The translations under genes were made by a program, and so were the position numbers. From Gaeumannomyces sp. JS-464 (lineage: Eukaryota; Ascomycota; Sordariomycetes; Magnaporthales; Magnaporthaceae): a stretch of DNA of 64,000 bases. This document shows, piece by piece, positions 11,706 to 23,483 of the stretch; positions within the stretch are counted from its first letter, which is position 1; every line of letters begins with the position of its first letter. The notes under the pieces were generated by a model. It was not told the DNA's origin, made no database searches, and saw only the letters and a list, made by a program, of their open reading frames with translations. Where the stretch lies: positions 5,456,001 through 5,520,000 of the forward strand of contig NGZR01000004.1 of the NCBI GenBank assembly GCA_002197995.1, given 5' to 3'.

Positions 11706-13574
11706 ATGGGCGCCCCACCCAGCGACGAGGGCGCCCCGGCCGAGGCGCGGCCGCCTTTCCACGTCGACGGCCTCGAGGTGCCCGAGGTGACGTGGTACAG
11801 GGACCCCGGGCTGAGGCGGCTCTACGCCATGATGCCCATCCTATTCCTCGGCGCGACCATCAACGGCTACGACGGCTCGTTGCTCAACGGCCTGCAGACG
11901 ATGGAGCCCTGGAGATCATGCAAGTTATCCTGTTCGGGAGGGCGCAAGGCGCTGGAAGTCGTGGCTGACTAGAAGCGCTCGCTGGTTGCAGACTTTGGGA
12001 ACCCGGCCGGGGCCACGCTCGGGCTGTACACGGCCATCCAGAACATCGGCGGAGTATCGGCCTTGTTACTTGTATGCCATCCTAGTCCATTGCGGATGCT
12101 TGCTTGGGAGCACTATGCTAACAAACAGGGATAGCCGCTGTCGTTTCGGACACTTTTGGTCGCCGCTGGGGCGTCACTCTGGGCTCGTGGTCGTCCTGGT
12201 CGGGACCGTCATGCAAGCGGTGCCGGCCGTCAACGAGGGCATGTTTATTGGTGGCCGTTTCCTGGTTGGCCTGGGGTACGTAGCAAAACGGAGAATGTTG
12301 GGGTGGTCGCATATCCACCACCGTGCTGACGGCCAACCTCCCTACTCGAAAAATGCAGATCGAACCTCTCCCTGGGCTCGGCCCCGCTCCTCATCGTCGA
12401 GCTGGCACACCCCCAGCACCGCGGCAAGCTGACGGTAATGTACAACTGCCTGTGGTACGTGGGCTCCATCATCGCGGTTTGGGCCGTTTTCGGCACCATC
12501 CGGTACACGACCGACGCCGCGTGGCGGATCCCCGTGGCCATGCAGGCCGCCATGCCCGTCATACAATCCCGGGCATCTGGCTCCTGCCTGAGAGCCCCAG
12601 GTGGCTCTGCTCCAAGGACAGGCTGGACGACGCCTTTGCCGTGCTTGTCGACTACCACGCAAACGGAAACGCCGACGACAACTTTGTGCAGGGCGAGTTC
12701 CACGAGATCCAGGAGACCATCAGGCTCGAGCAGGAGGGCACCAGCGGCTGTGCTACGCTTCCCCAGACGCCCGGCAACCGCAGGAGGCTTCTCCTGATCG
12801 CGCTGATGACCTTCTTTTCGCAGTGCTCGGGCAACGGCCTCGTGAGCTACTACCTACACAGCATCTTGAACAGTACGTGCGCCCCCCCCCCCCCCCCCCC
12901 CCCCCCGGCAGTTTGCTAGTATTGTGAAAAGCCGACTTGCTGACAATTGGAGCTCCGCCCAGGCGTTGGGATCCGAGACAGTTACCAGTAGAGCTTGATC
13001 AACGGCGGGCTGCAGATATGGAGCTTCCTGGTGGCCATCGGCTTCTCCGTCTTTTTGGTCGACTCCCTCGGCCGCAAGACCCCGTTCCTCATCGCCGGCG
13101 TGGGCACGCTGGTGACCTTTAGCATCTGGACGGCCTGCTCCGCCTACTACGAGAGGACGTAGAGCAAGGAGGCCGGCAGCGCCGCTCATCGCCATGATAT
13201 TCCTCTTTTACGGCGTGGCCGGGTTCGCGTGGCCTGGCCTGACCGTCACCTACGCGGCCGGGATCCTGCCCTTCCACATCCGCGCCGGTGGCATGTCCAT
13301 CGGCTTCGCCCTGGCCGCGCTCTCCAGCGTCTTCAACCAGTACGTGAACCCGATCGGCCTCGAGGCCCTGCAGTGGCGCTACTACTTCTTCTACATCGCC
13401 ATCCTCGTGACCGAGGTCCTCTGCATCTGGTTCCTCTTCGTCGAGACCAAAGGCCCGACGCTGGAGGAGATCGCAGAGTTGTTCGATGGCAAGGACGCCA
13501 AAGTGGCCAAGGTTGGAGAGGGTCTGGGTAAAGTCAGGACGGGGGACGCCAAGGCGGAACACGCAGAGGCCTGA
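11706..13574 (+). pseudogene. MFS sugar transporter (frameshifts and in-frame TAG)
   Basis: Twelve-helix sugar porter family. The recognisable path is: the N-terminal GATINGYDGSLLNGLQTM; an exon with NPAGATLGLYTAIQNIGG; DTFGRRWGVTLGS; NLSLGSAPLLIVELAHPQHRGKLTV; the signature LLPESPRWLCS (about 12580-12610); SQCSGNGLVSYYLHSILN; and a C-terminal block 13194-13574 ending in TGA. Introns are visible near 11920-11990, 12080-12130, 12275-12350 and 12873-12962. The last one contains a 25-base C tract. After that intron the frame meets TAG at 12989-12991, where a Gln (SYQQ-LING) is usual, and a second TAG at 13160-13162. Frame changes occur near 12180, 12560 and 13187. It is similar to lactose/hexose permeases; the substrate is inferred only from the neighbouring glycosidase. 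Confidence 0.7.
12882..12906. repeat. 25-base C homopolymer inside an intron
   Basis: An uninterrupted run of 25 C lies ten bases after the GTACGT donor of the transporter intron 12873-12962. Its length would be prone to slippage and to assembly error. Confidence 0.95.
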
Positions 13575-13750
13575 CGGTGGCCACTTTCGACGCACGACCG
13601 ACTCTGCTGGCGACCGCGAAGAGACAGAACCGAGGGAACGGAGGGTGGCTCACTGGCGGTGTTTTCTGCTCGCGTAAGAAGTGAACTGTCATGGTAGCTA
13701 CGGCGAGGCACAAGTCAAGCAAACGATCTCGAAATTCTTGAGCAACGGTA

Positions 13751-15373
13751 TCAAGGATGTAACATTGATAATGCGTCGCTGGCGAACTTGTCGCGTTCCA
13801 TAAGTCCGCTAGGGTCGTCCACCTCCCCAATCGGAGCAATCTTGTCTGCAATGGGCAACGCGTGCTGGAGGAGGAATTTCCATCCATCGATCGATTTTAT
13901 GCGTGTTTGGGTCGGCCGAGGACATGCAGGCGCGCTGGAACGCAAACAGCCGCTCCATCATGAGGTCGACGGCGGGCCAATAGCGCCTAAGCCGGACAAG
14001 GCGTTCAAAGTTTATCTCGAGTCGTCTTCGCGTCTGCGGTAGCTCTGCTTCGGATCCGAATAGCAGCACATGCAGCAGCGCGGCTGAGGAGACGGTGGCC
14101 ATGTGCGCGACGACGAGGTGGACGGCGTCACAGCCCTGGTTCGCGTCGGAAAAGGACAGCAGGTCGCTAAAAGCGGCTGCGTGCTCGCGGCACCTGGACG
14201 CAAACAACACTTGGCGCTCCGTACGCTCGAGCTGGATGTCGAGATATGGGAAGTACAGGAGCGTCGCATAGTGGTGGTGTCCTAGGTGTAGTGCAACAAA
14301 GGCCGAGCCCAGGCCGTCATGAGCGTGGCGCGCTACGTTGTCGGGCGTCGAGGTCAGACTGGGTGGTAGGCCGGTGGCCCATTCGTCCAGCAGTACCGAC
14401 AGCTGCTGAGTGCTGTCCTCCAGCTGGTCATTGTCGACGAGGCCCTCGACATGGCGTTTATGGAGGTCGCCCACAGCCCCGACAATCTCGGCCAGCTGGA
14501 CCATGTGACCCCAGAGGCCAGCTCTGGGGTAAGAAACGGGGTTGGCGGCAAGTGGGTGTCCTGGACCGGATCTGGAAGGGGCGTAGAACTGCAGCTCGTT
14601 CATGGGCAAGGGGTATGTACGTGCTGTCGTCGGGGAGTTGGCGGCGTATGTCGGTGCCAGCGGAAGACCATCTGTCTATCATGTAAAGGCTCCACCAGGT
14701 CCGCAGTTTTACCTCGCTCTCAACGGGGCCATCAGAGGCGGCGGGCTCGGGCAGCCGTATGATCTGGGCGATGCGGAAGGCTATTCCAAAAATACAGCGT
14801 CTCAGCATCGGGATGGCCGTGGGTGCCGCAGAGGTTTCCCAGCAGGATCGCGGCATGGACATCCGCGAGCGTCATGACTTCCATGTCGGCCTTGAAGGCG
14901 ACCTTGGCGGCATCGGCAAAGCTGACGGCTTGAGACCTGACGGCTGAAGATGCGGAAACAGGAGCAGCCATGGCAAGTATACCCAGCAGGAGCTGATGCG
15001 GGACCGCACCATCGCGCACATGTTGCAGCAACGACGCCGGATGGAACAGCGTGTGCGGCTTGTCGCGGACCAGGCGAAGGTAGAGTCGAACCAGCTCAAG
15101 CCGAGACTCAGGGTCTAAGTCCAAGTCTAGGTCGAGGGCGGCGGTGCTGCGACCGGTGGGGCTCGCTGTCGCTGATGACGGCCCCGGCGGCGATCTGGGC
15201 ACACTGTTGGCGGCGAGTATTCGCGGGCGCGACACAGTGACTCTGGCGGCGGCCAAGGAGCACAGGAGACCGCGCCTGGAACAGGGAGCGCAGGCACGTG
15301 GCCTGTCGTCAGCTGGAACGACGCATTTGCCTTTGCGCGCGCGGCACTGACTGCAGGCCTTGGCGACCTTCAT
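13751..15373 (-). CDS. Zn2Cys6 transcription factor (frameshifted)
   Basis: The start ATG at 15373 gives MKVAKACSQCRARKGKC, followed by a second Cys pair region (ACAPCSRRGLLC): a binuclear zinc cluster. A fungal-specific TF domain follows (SRLELVRLYLRLV..., LRTWWSLYMIDRW at about 14660). The C-terminal helices end at 13751. Frame changes are needed near 14790, 14610 and 13880; between them the frames are long and free of stops. The gene is convergent with the MFS transporter (ends at 13574 and 13751), and the glycosidase lies on the far side of that transporter. A local regulatory role is likely but inferred. No target site was identified. Confidence 0.7.
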
Positions 15374-17898
15374 CAACGTGCTGTGGATTGAGTGATGAAC
15401 CTTGTTCTTCTGTCATTCGGGACCGGGCATTCGACTCGGAGGGCGGCATCCTGAGAATCCCCGGGCAGCCGGGCGCCTCTGCACGGGATGTCAGCCCCAT
15501 AGGGACTCTGCGCCCCACTCCCGCAGCCGTCAACAAGATTCTCGCCGAGCGTCGCAGCGCATGCACCCTCCATCCTCTTGTCCGACGCGACGCAAGGGGT
15601 GGCCAACCCCTGACAATCGGCGGCGCAGCAGGTCAAAATGCTCCTGGCGCTACTGCGGCTCAATCATAAGTGGCATCGCGGGTGGCCGCCCAGACGATAG
15701 AGACGATACACAGACCAGTCAGGCGGCGGCGGCGGCGGCGCACAAGCTCGGCCCGGAAGTGTGCGAGGAAGTTGCCGCCCCGGCGTGTCAATGTGTTGGC
15801 GTTGCTGACTGCGTCAAACGAACGGCCTTGCAGCCTGTGCGTGTTGCCTGCATGCTGTTGCCGGCTGCCTCTTTCTGCTGCTACTTGCACGAGCCAATGC
15901 GTGGCCAGCGCTGGGTCCCTGCATACAGTCGGTGAAGACGCCTTGGGATGATCCCGTCAGTGGGCGACCATGGGATTGTGATTGCGATGGACGGCGGCGC
16001 ACTGCCTACTTGTGCGCAGGGGGCGCCATCAATCAACCATGGACAGACTAGGCACAGCAAACACAGTGTCCCTTGTGTCCGTGTCCAGGACATGGGAAGC
16101 TTTGGAGCGTAGCAGGGCCGACCGACAGATGCTCGGGTTCGTCTGTCTGGCGTTTCGTCGCAGAGTGAGACTGGGCGGTCTGTCGCTATCACGTGCTGCC
16201 GCTAGTGATGCGGATGCAAGCCAGGTTGCTTCCAAGCCACGGTGCCGCGGTGCCACGGTCCGGGATGGGAATTTTGAAATTGCTGCTTTCCAGAGAAAAC
16301 AGCCGGTCGAGAAATCGTGGTGGCGCGCTCGCTTGGGGTTTTTTTGGACGGCCGGATTGCCTGGTTCTGCGACCGAGCCTGCGCCGCCCCACAAAAGGTG
16401 ATGGAATCTTGCATCGATTTCCCAAGGCTACGCCGTATTCGGCCAAAGCCCGACACGACCCTGGTGCTGCACCCCAGGCCTGCTCGCCAGCCAATGGTGA
16501 CGCCTGTTGCATCGAGTTCTAGAACGCTGCGACGGTCGAGACGGGGACCTGCAATTGGGATTGGCCAGTGTGCCCTCAAGCTCAAGGACCGGACCCCTAT
16601 TTTTTTTTCCTCTTTGTGGCGGCTCTCTTTTTTCGCTGCACTCCCCACCTGGCTGCCCCTCCCAGCTGCCAGTTCCTGCCCCAGCAATCCAGCCCTTCCT
16701 CGTCTCCGAAGGAATGAGCCGCTGCAAGGGACCCAGATGGATCTAAACTGCAAATGGAGGCCGGGATCCGGACCAACGGGCGAAGCGCCAAGCTGGACGA
16801 GTCCAAGATTGGCCGCCTGCAGACGTGCAGCTGCAGATTGCCCGTGGCGCCGGGACGCACTACACCCACAAACCAACGCCATGAGCTCATTTTTTTCGTC
16901 GCCTCGACTGCTTGCGCTCCATGCCGCGCGAATCATCCTCATCCGCAGCTGGCGAAATTGGCCTGTGGTCGGCTGGGCCTGCCACCGAACCAACGGAAAA
17001 ATATGGTGCGATCCAGCGTTTGACTCGCACCACGGCGGCCAACGCGTTGCTTGGTGCTGCTCGAATCAGATGAGGTGGGCCACAGCCCGCAATTCCACAC
17101 GGCTCCTCCTTCCCCTGACAGCTGCTCCTCCGCTTCCTCTCCTCTGCTTTTTTTTCTCCCGCCTGCTGGTCCGTCCCAGCCAAGCCCCGCTGACACGCAC
17201 TGGCCAGACTCGACCGACTGGGTGTGCCTGCCCTGTCTCTCCGCACGGCTGGTCCATGAATAGCACCAGACCGCGGGACGTGGCCCCGGCTCCAGACACA
17301 GCCGGGGCATGGCTCGAAGAGGAAGGAAAAGAAATGGGGCCGCAGTGCGCGAATTGGCGCCGCGTCGTCTGTTCCTGCTCGCCGTGGCTTGGCTGGGCCA
17401 AGCCAGCAAAAGCCAAACCGGAAAAAAAGAGGACCTATCGCTGCAGGGGTCTTGGGAGAAATGGATCTCTCACCCGAGGCTAATTTCGCTCAACGCCTGC
17501 TGCGTGCAGTCCCAGAAAGGGGCAGGGACGAACCCGTGGCGTCGGGAAGCTGCATCCTCTTTTGCATGTCCTCCCGCCCGTGCCCCCCGCCAGCCACTAC
17601 CTTCCCTCCCTAGTTCGTCTGGTGCTGTGAGCTTTTCTTCTGCTTCCCAGCCCGCTCACTCTTCCCGAGCTCCAAGCTTGTCGTCTCCCGTCACTCGCTC
17701 GCGCTCGACCTTCCATAGATCGTGCTGCCTGCTTGATCGGGCCAGAAAGTCTGCACGACGCCGCCCGACGCCGCACGACTCTGTTCTTTGCTGTCGTCGC
17801 AATCCACCTTTCCCTGGCAGCAAATACCCGACGGGCCAAGACGAACGCCAGAGACAACAACTCTAGCAGCGGCTCCGGCAGCCACCAGAAACGACAGC
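15374..17898. other. Long intergenic region, 5' leader of the desaturase
   Basis: About 2.5 kb between divergent genes. Open frames here overlap on all six frames and have no recognisable domain, so none is called. The last 350 bases are pyrimidine-rich (CT tracts at about 17560-17720), typical of a fungal promoter or 5' UTR. Confidence 0.5.
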
Positions 17899-19685
17899 AT
17901 GGACGAGAAGCGCGACGCGAAGAAAGTCTCGCCGACAGAAGTTCAGCACCTCGTCGACCAGGGCCACCTTATCGTGATCCACGAGGGGCGCGCCCTCAAG
18001 CTCGACAAATGGATTGACAAGCATCCGGGCGGTCGCCTGGCCATCTTGCACATGGTCGGCCGCGATGCCAGTGACGAGATCAACGCGTAGGTCTCAGGCT
18101 CCCGTCCCCGTCGTTCGCTTATCTAGCATTATCGCCTCGGATTGGGCCGATGCCTGCGCCCCATCGACACAAAGTGCTGACCACGGTGCTACCCACAGTT
18201 ACCACACGGACAAGACGCTCAAAACCATGAAGGCCTTCTCCATTGGCGCCGTCGACCTGCCCTGGCTCAACCTGATCCCGCCCATCCAGGCTAACTCGAA
18301 AGCCTACATCGAGGAGGTCAAGGCCGGGCTAGCGGGAGGCAACAAGGCGGAGAACGCGAGCTCTTGCAGGCTCCGTTGCGGCAAGGGCAAGCCCGAGCCC
18401 TCGGCCTCTGGCGTCATCGGCGAGTACATGTCGAGGGAGGAATTCACGGTTGCCATGGAGGACCAGGAGCGCAAGGACGACATCAACAGCATCCCGTCGC
18501 TCGACCTCGAGACCCAGCAGGCTATCCGCGCAGACTACAATGCTCTCCACGACCAGATCAAAGCCCTGGGCCTGTACCAGTGCCCCTACATCGAGTACGG
18601 CAAGGAGATGACGCGCTACCTCGTCCTTTTCTCGACCTTCATGTATCTGCTCTGCACGGGCTGGTACCTGACCTCCGCCATTGTCCTCGGCATGTTTTGG
18701 GTGAGTTTTCATCGCCCTTCGCGCTATCGTTCCGGTGACATGCACATGGGATCCGCAGCTGACTTGACCCCCTCACAGCACCAAATCATGTTCACGGCCC
18801 ACGACGCCGGCCACCGCGGCATCACAGGCTCCGTCACCATAGACACCATCATCGGCACCTTCATCGCCGATTTTTGCTGCGGCCTTTCGTTCGGCTGGTG
18901 GAAGAGCTCGCACAATGTCCACCACCTGGTTACCAACATGCCTGAGCACGATCCTGATTCGCAATACCTCCCGCTGTTCGCCTGGTCGCCGTCCTTCTTC
19001 CGATCCGTCCGCAGCACCTACTACGAGTTTAACTTCCTGTGGGATAAGACGTGCGAGCTGCTGGTTCCTTTCCAGAAGTTCACCTACTACCCCATCATGG
19101 CCGTCGCCCGCTTCAACCTCTACTTCCTGTCCTGGGGCCACGTCGTTTTCAGCTCGCGCGCCAAGGAGTCTGGCGCCCCGCTTTGGCACCGCCAAATGGA
19201 GGTGACCTTTATGGCCTGCTACTGGTTCCTGTTCGGCTACCTTCTCGTCTGGCGCACGCTGCCTGACTGGCCCACTCGCATTGCCTTTGTCGTGCTGTCA
19301 CATGCCATCACTGTCCTCATCCACGTCCAGATCACCCTATCCCACTGGGGCATGTCGACGGCCGACCTGGGTCCCACCGAGTCCTTTGTCTCGCGCCAGA
19401 TGCGCACCACTATGGATGTCGACTGCCCTGAGTGGCTCGACTGGCTGCGGCGGCCTGCAGTTCCAGGCTGTGCACCACCTCTTCCCCCGCATGCCCCGAC
19501 ACAACCTACGCAAGGGACAGGCTCTGCTGCGCGAGTTCTGCCTCAAGACGGGGTTGACGTACCACATATACGGCTTTGTCGAGGGTAACCAGGTGGTGCT
19601 GTCGCGCCTGGAGGAGGTTGCCAAGATGGTCGAGACGCTGGTCCGTTGCCAATCTCACATGATTGACGAGTTTACGAAGGCATGA
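17899..19685 (+). CDS. Sphingolipid delta-8 desaturase with N-terminal cytochrome b5
   Basis: Introduces the delta-8 double bond in the long-chain base of glucosylceramides, in the ER membrane. Exons are 17899-18086, 18199-18700 and 18779-19685, with introns of 112 and 78 bp (GTAGGT...CACAG; GTGAGT...CACAG, branch GCTGAC). The cytochrome b5 part has the heme motif HPGG near residue 42 and a second heme His in NAYHTDK. Three histidine boxes are visible: HDAGH, HNVHH and the front-end type QAVHH, with Q replacing the first His as in cytochrome-b5-fusion desaturases. One frame change lies just before the third box (about 19447), where two bases seem missing. All catalytic boxes are preserved, so an error is likely. 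Stop TGA at 19683-19685. Confidence 0.85.
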
Positions 19686-19880
19686 TTTGCATCAGGAAGT
19701 TGAGCCATGTATTAATATATAGATTTCTTCGTCTTCAAATCCCACGCCGTCCACTGAGCCCTTTACCCCTTCATATTCGCAACTGACCTGACCTGAAGCT
19801 GCTCTTTTTCTCTGGGCTTGTAGACGGCGAACAGGGCCCGCTATTTTTCCGCTGTCGCGGAAGACTTCGGTGCTCCCTTT

Positions 19881-22800
19881 TCAAAGCTTTGCGCCAGTCT
19901 TGTGCCTTAGGAAAGAAGCCAACTCCCGCGGCGTATGCGAGTTTTCATCCGCCACGGTTTGGCAGGCGTCTCGCTCTCGGGCTAGCAGCCTTACAACCGC
20001 CTCGCGCCCATGTGCCATCGCTCTGCGCAACGGCGTGTCCCCATTATTATCCTGTACGTGCTGGTTAGCACCCAAACCGAGCAGCGTCCTCACCCGCCTC
20101 ATGCCCGCCCTCAGCGGCCAGGTGCAGCGGCCGGCACCCCCAAAATCCAGCGTTTTCCACATCCGCCCCAAATTCCACAACCAGGAGTTTTACGACGGTT
20201 TCGTGCCCACATACCGCCGCTTGATGCAACGGCGTGTTCCATGCTTATCTCGTGCGTGCGGGTCAGCACCCAACCCGGCCAGCGTCCTCACAACCGCCTC
20301 ATGCCCGCCCTCAGCGGCCAGGTGCAGCGGCTGGAACCCCCAGGATTTATCGTTTTCCACCGCCGCCCCAAATTCCACAGCAAGCAGTTTCACGACCGTT
20401 TCGTGCCCGTGCCGCCGCTTCATTCAACGGCGTGCCTTTGATTCCTAGCGCCCGCGTGTCAGCTCCCAACCCGACTAGTATGCTTACGACCGCCTCGTGC
20501 CCGTTCCGGGCTGCCAAATGCAGCGGCGAACACCCTCCCCAAAATTCAGTGCTTTTCACATCTGCCCCAAATTCCACAACGAGCAGCTTCACGACCTTTT
20601 CGCGTCCATATTCAGCCGCTAAATGCAGAGGCACACGCCCTGTTTTATCCTTTGCATTTTTCTGGGCACCCAACTCCTTGACCAGTAGTTCTGTGGTCGC
20701 TTCGTGCCCATTTTTCGCGGCCAAATGCAACGGGGTGCGATCGAACTCGTCTTTCGCCCTTACGTCGGCACCCCTGGCACCCAGCAGCCTTGTGAGCCCT
20801 TCGTCCCCGTTCTCGGTGACCAGGTGCAGTGGCGTCCAGTTCATAAACCCCTTGGCTTTGATATCGGCGCCTTTGTCGAGCAGCAGGTTCACGACGGCCT
20901 TTTGCCCGCATACAGAGGCCCAGTGCAAAGGCGTCCAGCTAGCGAAATCCTCCGCTTCAATCGCCGCGCCTTTCTCGAGCAGCAAACGAGACAGTGTTTC
21001 GTTTCCATGCTCTGCGGCCAATGACAACGCCGTTCGGAGATTTTGGCCGTCCTTTGACTCGATATCGGCTCCTTCGTTGAGCAGTCGCGCTACGGCAGCC
21101 GTGTCTCCGTTCTTCGCGACCCACAACAGCGGTGCCCGGTTGCAAACGCTCATGGGGTCGCTGGAAGTACCAACAACTGGGTCGCTACAGGTAGGCAGTC
21201 GGGCTTCCTCACCAGCTCCGGTCCGAGCCCTGCGACTCGGTTCACCTCTTTGGGTTTTGAATGGTGTCCCATACGTCACGTCCGCTTCTTTGAGTTTTTG
21301 CTCCCCTTCTCCGTGACGTCCCGCTGATTTTAATAATTTGCCAAAATTCCACAGTTTGGTTGCTTTGCCGAATTGCTCTTGTCCGCTTGTTAGTGACTTG
21401 TAATCTCGATCTTCGGAATTGCCTTGAAACGCATCCCAATCCCAAACAAGTAAAAGGTTCGTTAGGAACTCCGTGCCCCCCCCCCCCCCCCCCCCCCCGA
21501 AGAAGGCAGAGTATTTAGCATCTTCACCCCCGACAGGAGCCGCGACCCTGATAATCTGCGAATAGGATCCGCGTAGCCTTATAATGGTGGGTTTCGATGA
21601 TCCTTGAAGACACACCTGGTCGCCTGTTTGGATATGGTGTGTCGAGTGTTGGAGGGAGCGTGGACCGCTGGGGAATGTTGGGGAAGGTGGGTTCGTCCAA
21701 TTGATGTATATGATTTCCTCATCGCCTCGAGAATCTACCGCGGATACACCGCCAAGGATCAATCCTTTGCCTCGAATCACTGCCATAGCCCGCTCATTCC
21801 ATGTTTCCACAGCCATCTGGTCTGACAAGGAGAGCCGAATAAGTTTGAGGAAAAGCTTTGCCCACGACTCCGTGTAGTCGACCGGCAACATCCCGAGGCC
21901 TTCACAGCTCATGCCGAGCAAGGCGTAAACCCTGTCGAGAAGGTTCGTCGCCTTGCGGGTGTGGAACCTGTCGACCAGTTCGCCAAGGGGACAGATATTG
22001 AGAGAAAAGGGACTTAATGAGCCTCCTCTAAGCAGACTCGTTTGGTACTGAGGTCTAGAGGCCGCGTCCCGTATGAGACGGGTTACCGGGGGATCAGTCT
22101 GCGCAGATCCGGGTGCTTGTCGTAAGGAAACCTCGACGCCTCGAGGCCGGAGCAGAATGTGGATCCGTCAACTGCTGAAGAGCCACATGTGATGAGGACA
22201 TAACGAGCCGCGGCAACCTCTTGAAGAACTGCGTCAACCTATCAGCACACTCGTATTAACCAGTCATTGCGTCGACTGCCACGTACCCAAATGCGCTGAA
22301 ACCATGGCCGTCTAAGCAGAGCGAGGATTGCTTGCTCGGTAGGCTCGTCGATGGTGGAAGACTCGCCTCCTACCCCATTCGCCCTGATCGGGGGCGTGGG
22401 CGTTTGGTTGCTACGATTTGCCGCCTTCCTGTCCCCGGCAGCCTCGCATACGGCATCGAGCGCTTGGTCGCTGTCATTTGATGCTTTTCCGAGCCAGACG
22501 ATGACGCGGGTGGCATTAGCGTAAATCTTGGCCATAAACTGGACCTGACGTCCCTTTTCGACATCGTCTTGTTGGTTGATGCAGACGGCATCTATCCAAA
22601 GGACGCGTTCGAGGAAGCCATCTCGAAGATGTGACAGCGCCTCGTGAAGGTTTGCCGTGACAAGCGAGCGATGGTCGCTACTGGTGGACGGAGTAGCCGA
22701 GGAATCCCCGTTCCAGTCGCCCGACTGGACATATATGGGTTGCTTGTTTTCCTCAGAGCCCCATACGTAGGATAGAGCCTCGTAGAGATGTATCCCCTGG

Positions 22801-23033
22801 CCTGGCTCTTGGAGGGGATACTCGAAGAGTTGGCAGCGAATAGGGGCCTCCTTGTCTTTGTGTGGCATGAGGCGAAGCAGGCGAATGTTACCAGGCTCCG
22901 ACAGAGCAGAGTAGTGGAAGGTGTTTCCAAGACTGTTGGAGGCTTGGTCCGTGGAGTCCGGGAGGGAGGCGCCGCTGGCCGTCGAGGCCTTGTCGAAGCT
23001 GGGCATGGGCTGTGATTGCATAGATGCTGCCAT
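19881..23033 (-). CDS. HET-domain protein with C-terminal ankyrin repeats (frameshifted)
   Basis: Candidate heterokaryon-incompatibility or immunity-type protein. Exon 1 is 22287-23033, starting at ATG 23033. It contains the HET domain: YEALSYVWG (about residues 88-96), [29 protein letters not shown] and RRPWFQRIW. An intron starts at 22286 (GTACGT) and ends near 22239 or 22229. The second acceptor would give the family's usual RIW-V-LQEV if one G is missing at the donor. The middle domain follows to about 21500, then a Gly stretch coded by a 23-base G tract, [12 protein letters not shown], and at least nine ankyrin repeats to a TGA at 19881. Frame changes occur near 22090 (one C short in a C run), 20425 and 20180. 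HET-ANK architecture is common in ascomycetes. Confidence 0.75.
20101..20600 (-). repeat. Near-identical tandem ankyrin-coding units, about 198 bp
   Basis: Matching anchor sequences (GCCCGCCCTCAGCGGCCAGG-like) start at 20101, 20301 and 20497. The spacing is 200 and 196 bases, around the 198 expected for two 33-residue ankyrin repeats. Each unit ends in a CCCCAAATTCCACA-type motif. Upstream repeats of the same gene are more diverged. The +2/-2 deviations fit the frame changes seen here. Confidence 0.8.
21476..21498. repeat. 23-base C/G homopolymer in HET-ANK coding sequence
   Basis: On the coding (minus) strand this is 23 G in a row. It encodes a short polyglycine linker between the HET part and the ankyrin part, and the reading frame is open on both sides at the length given here. 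Confidence 0.95.
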
Positions 23034-23483
23034 GATTGATGGAAATGGCAAGGTGGCCTCCGTATCTTTCGAATTTTACCGTAAGCCTTGTGTGAAGCAG
23101 CAAAGGCGGGCTGATATGCGTGTTTGATCTCAGGAGACGAATGTCAAGGTGCTGTATCGTAGTGCTAAACGACGTATCGAAGCTTGACTTGAGGCTGGTC
23201 AGTCGCTGCTGCAGTTGACCGCTCGAGATGGTGCGTGATGTTCCCCGCGCGTTAGGCTTTGCTGGGTTGGCGCCTAACACGCCCGGCTGGAGGGAAAGAT
23301 ACGGCCCGGCTCAGTCTGGACCACATGCAAAGCAGCTGATCATGTGATTTTATGCCCGGCCTGGTGTTGTTGGCCGGGACCGCCGGACCGGCGCTCCCCA
23401 CCCCGAGTCCGGTTGGGACCACCGCTCTGGTGATGGTGGGGGGTTTTCGCCCATTTAATCACGCAGAAACAGGCGGCCATTCT
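23034..23483. promoter_or_regulatory. Divergent promoter region of HET-ANK and Ayg1-like genes
   Basis: 450 bases between two divergent start codons. No TATA box or clear operator was seen. Confidence 0.4.

Noticed and set aside
15402..17866. Several frames of 100-388 codons upstream of the desaturase
   Set aside because: Low-complexity translations in all frames on both strands without family motifs; typical of GC-rich promoter and leader DNA.
20234..21316. 360-codon plus-strand frame over the ankyrin region
   Set aside because: Antisense of ankyrin repeats; the minus strand shows the repeat consensus.
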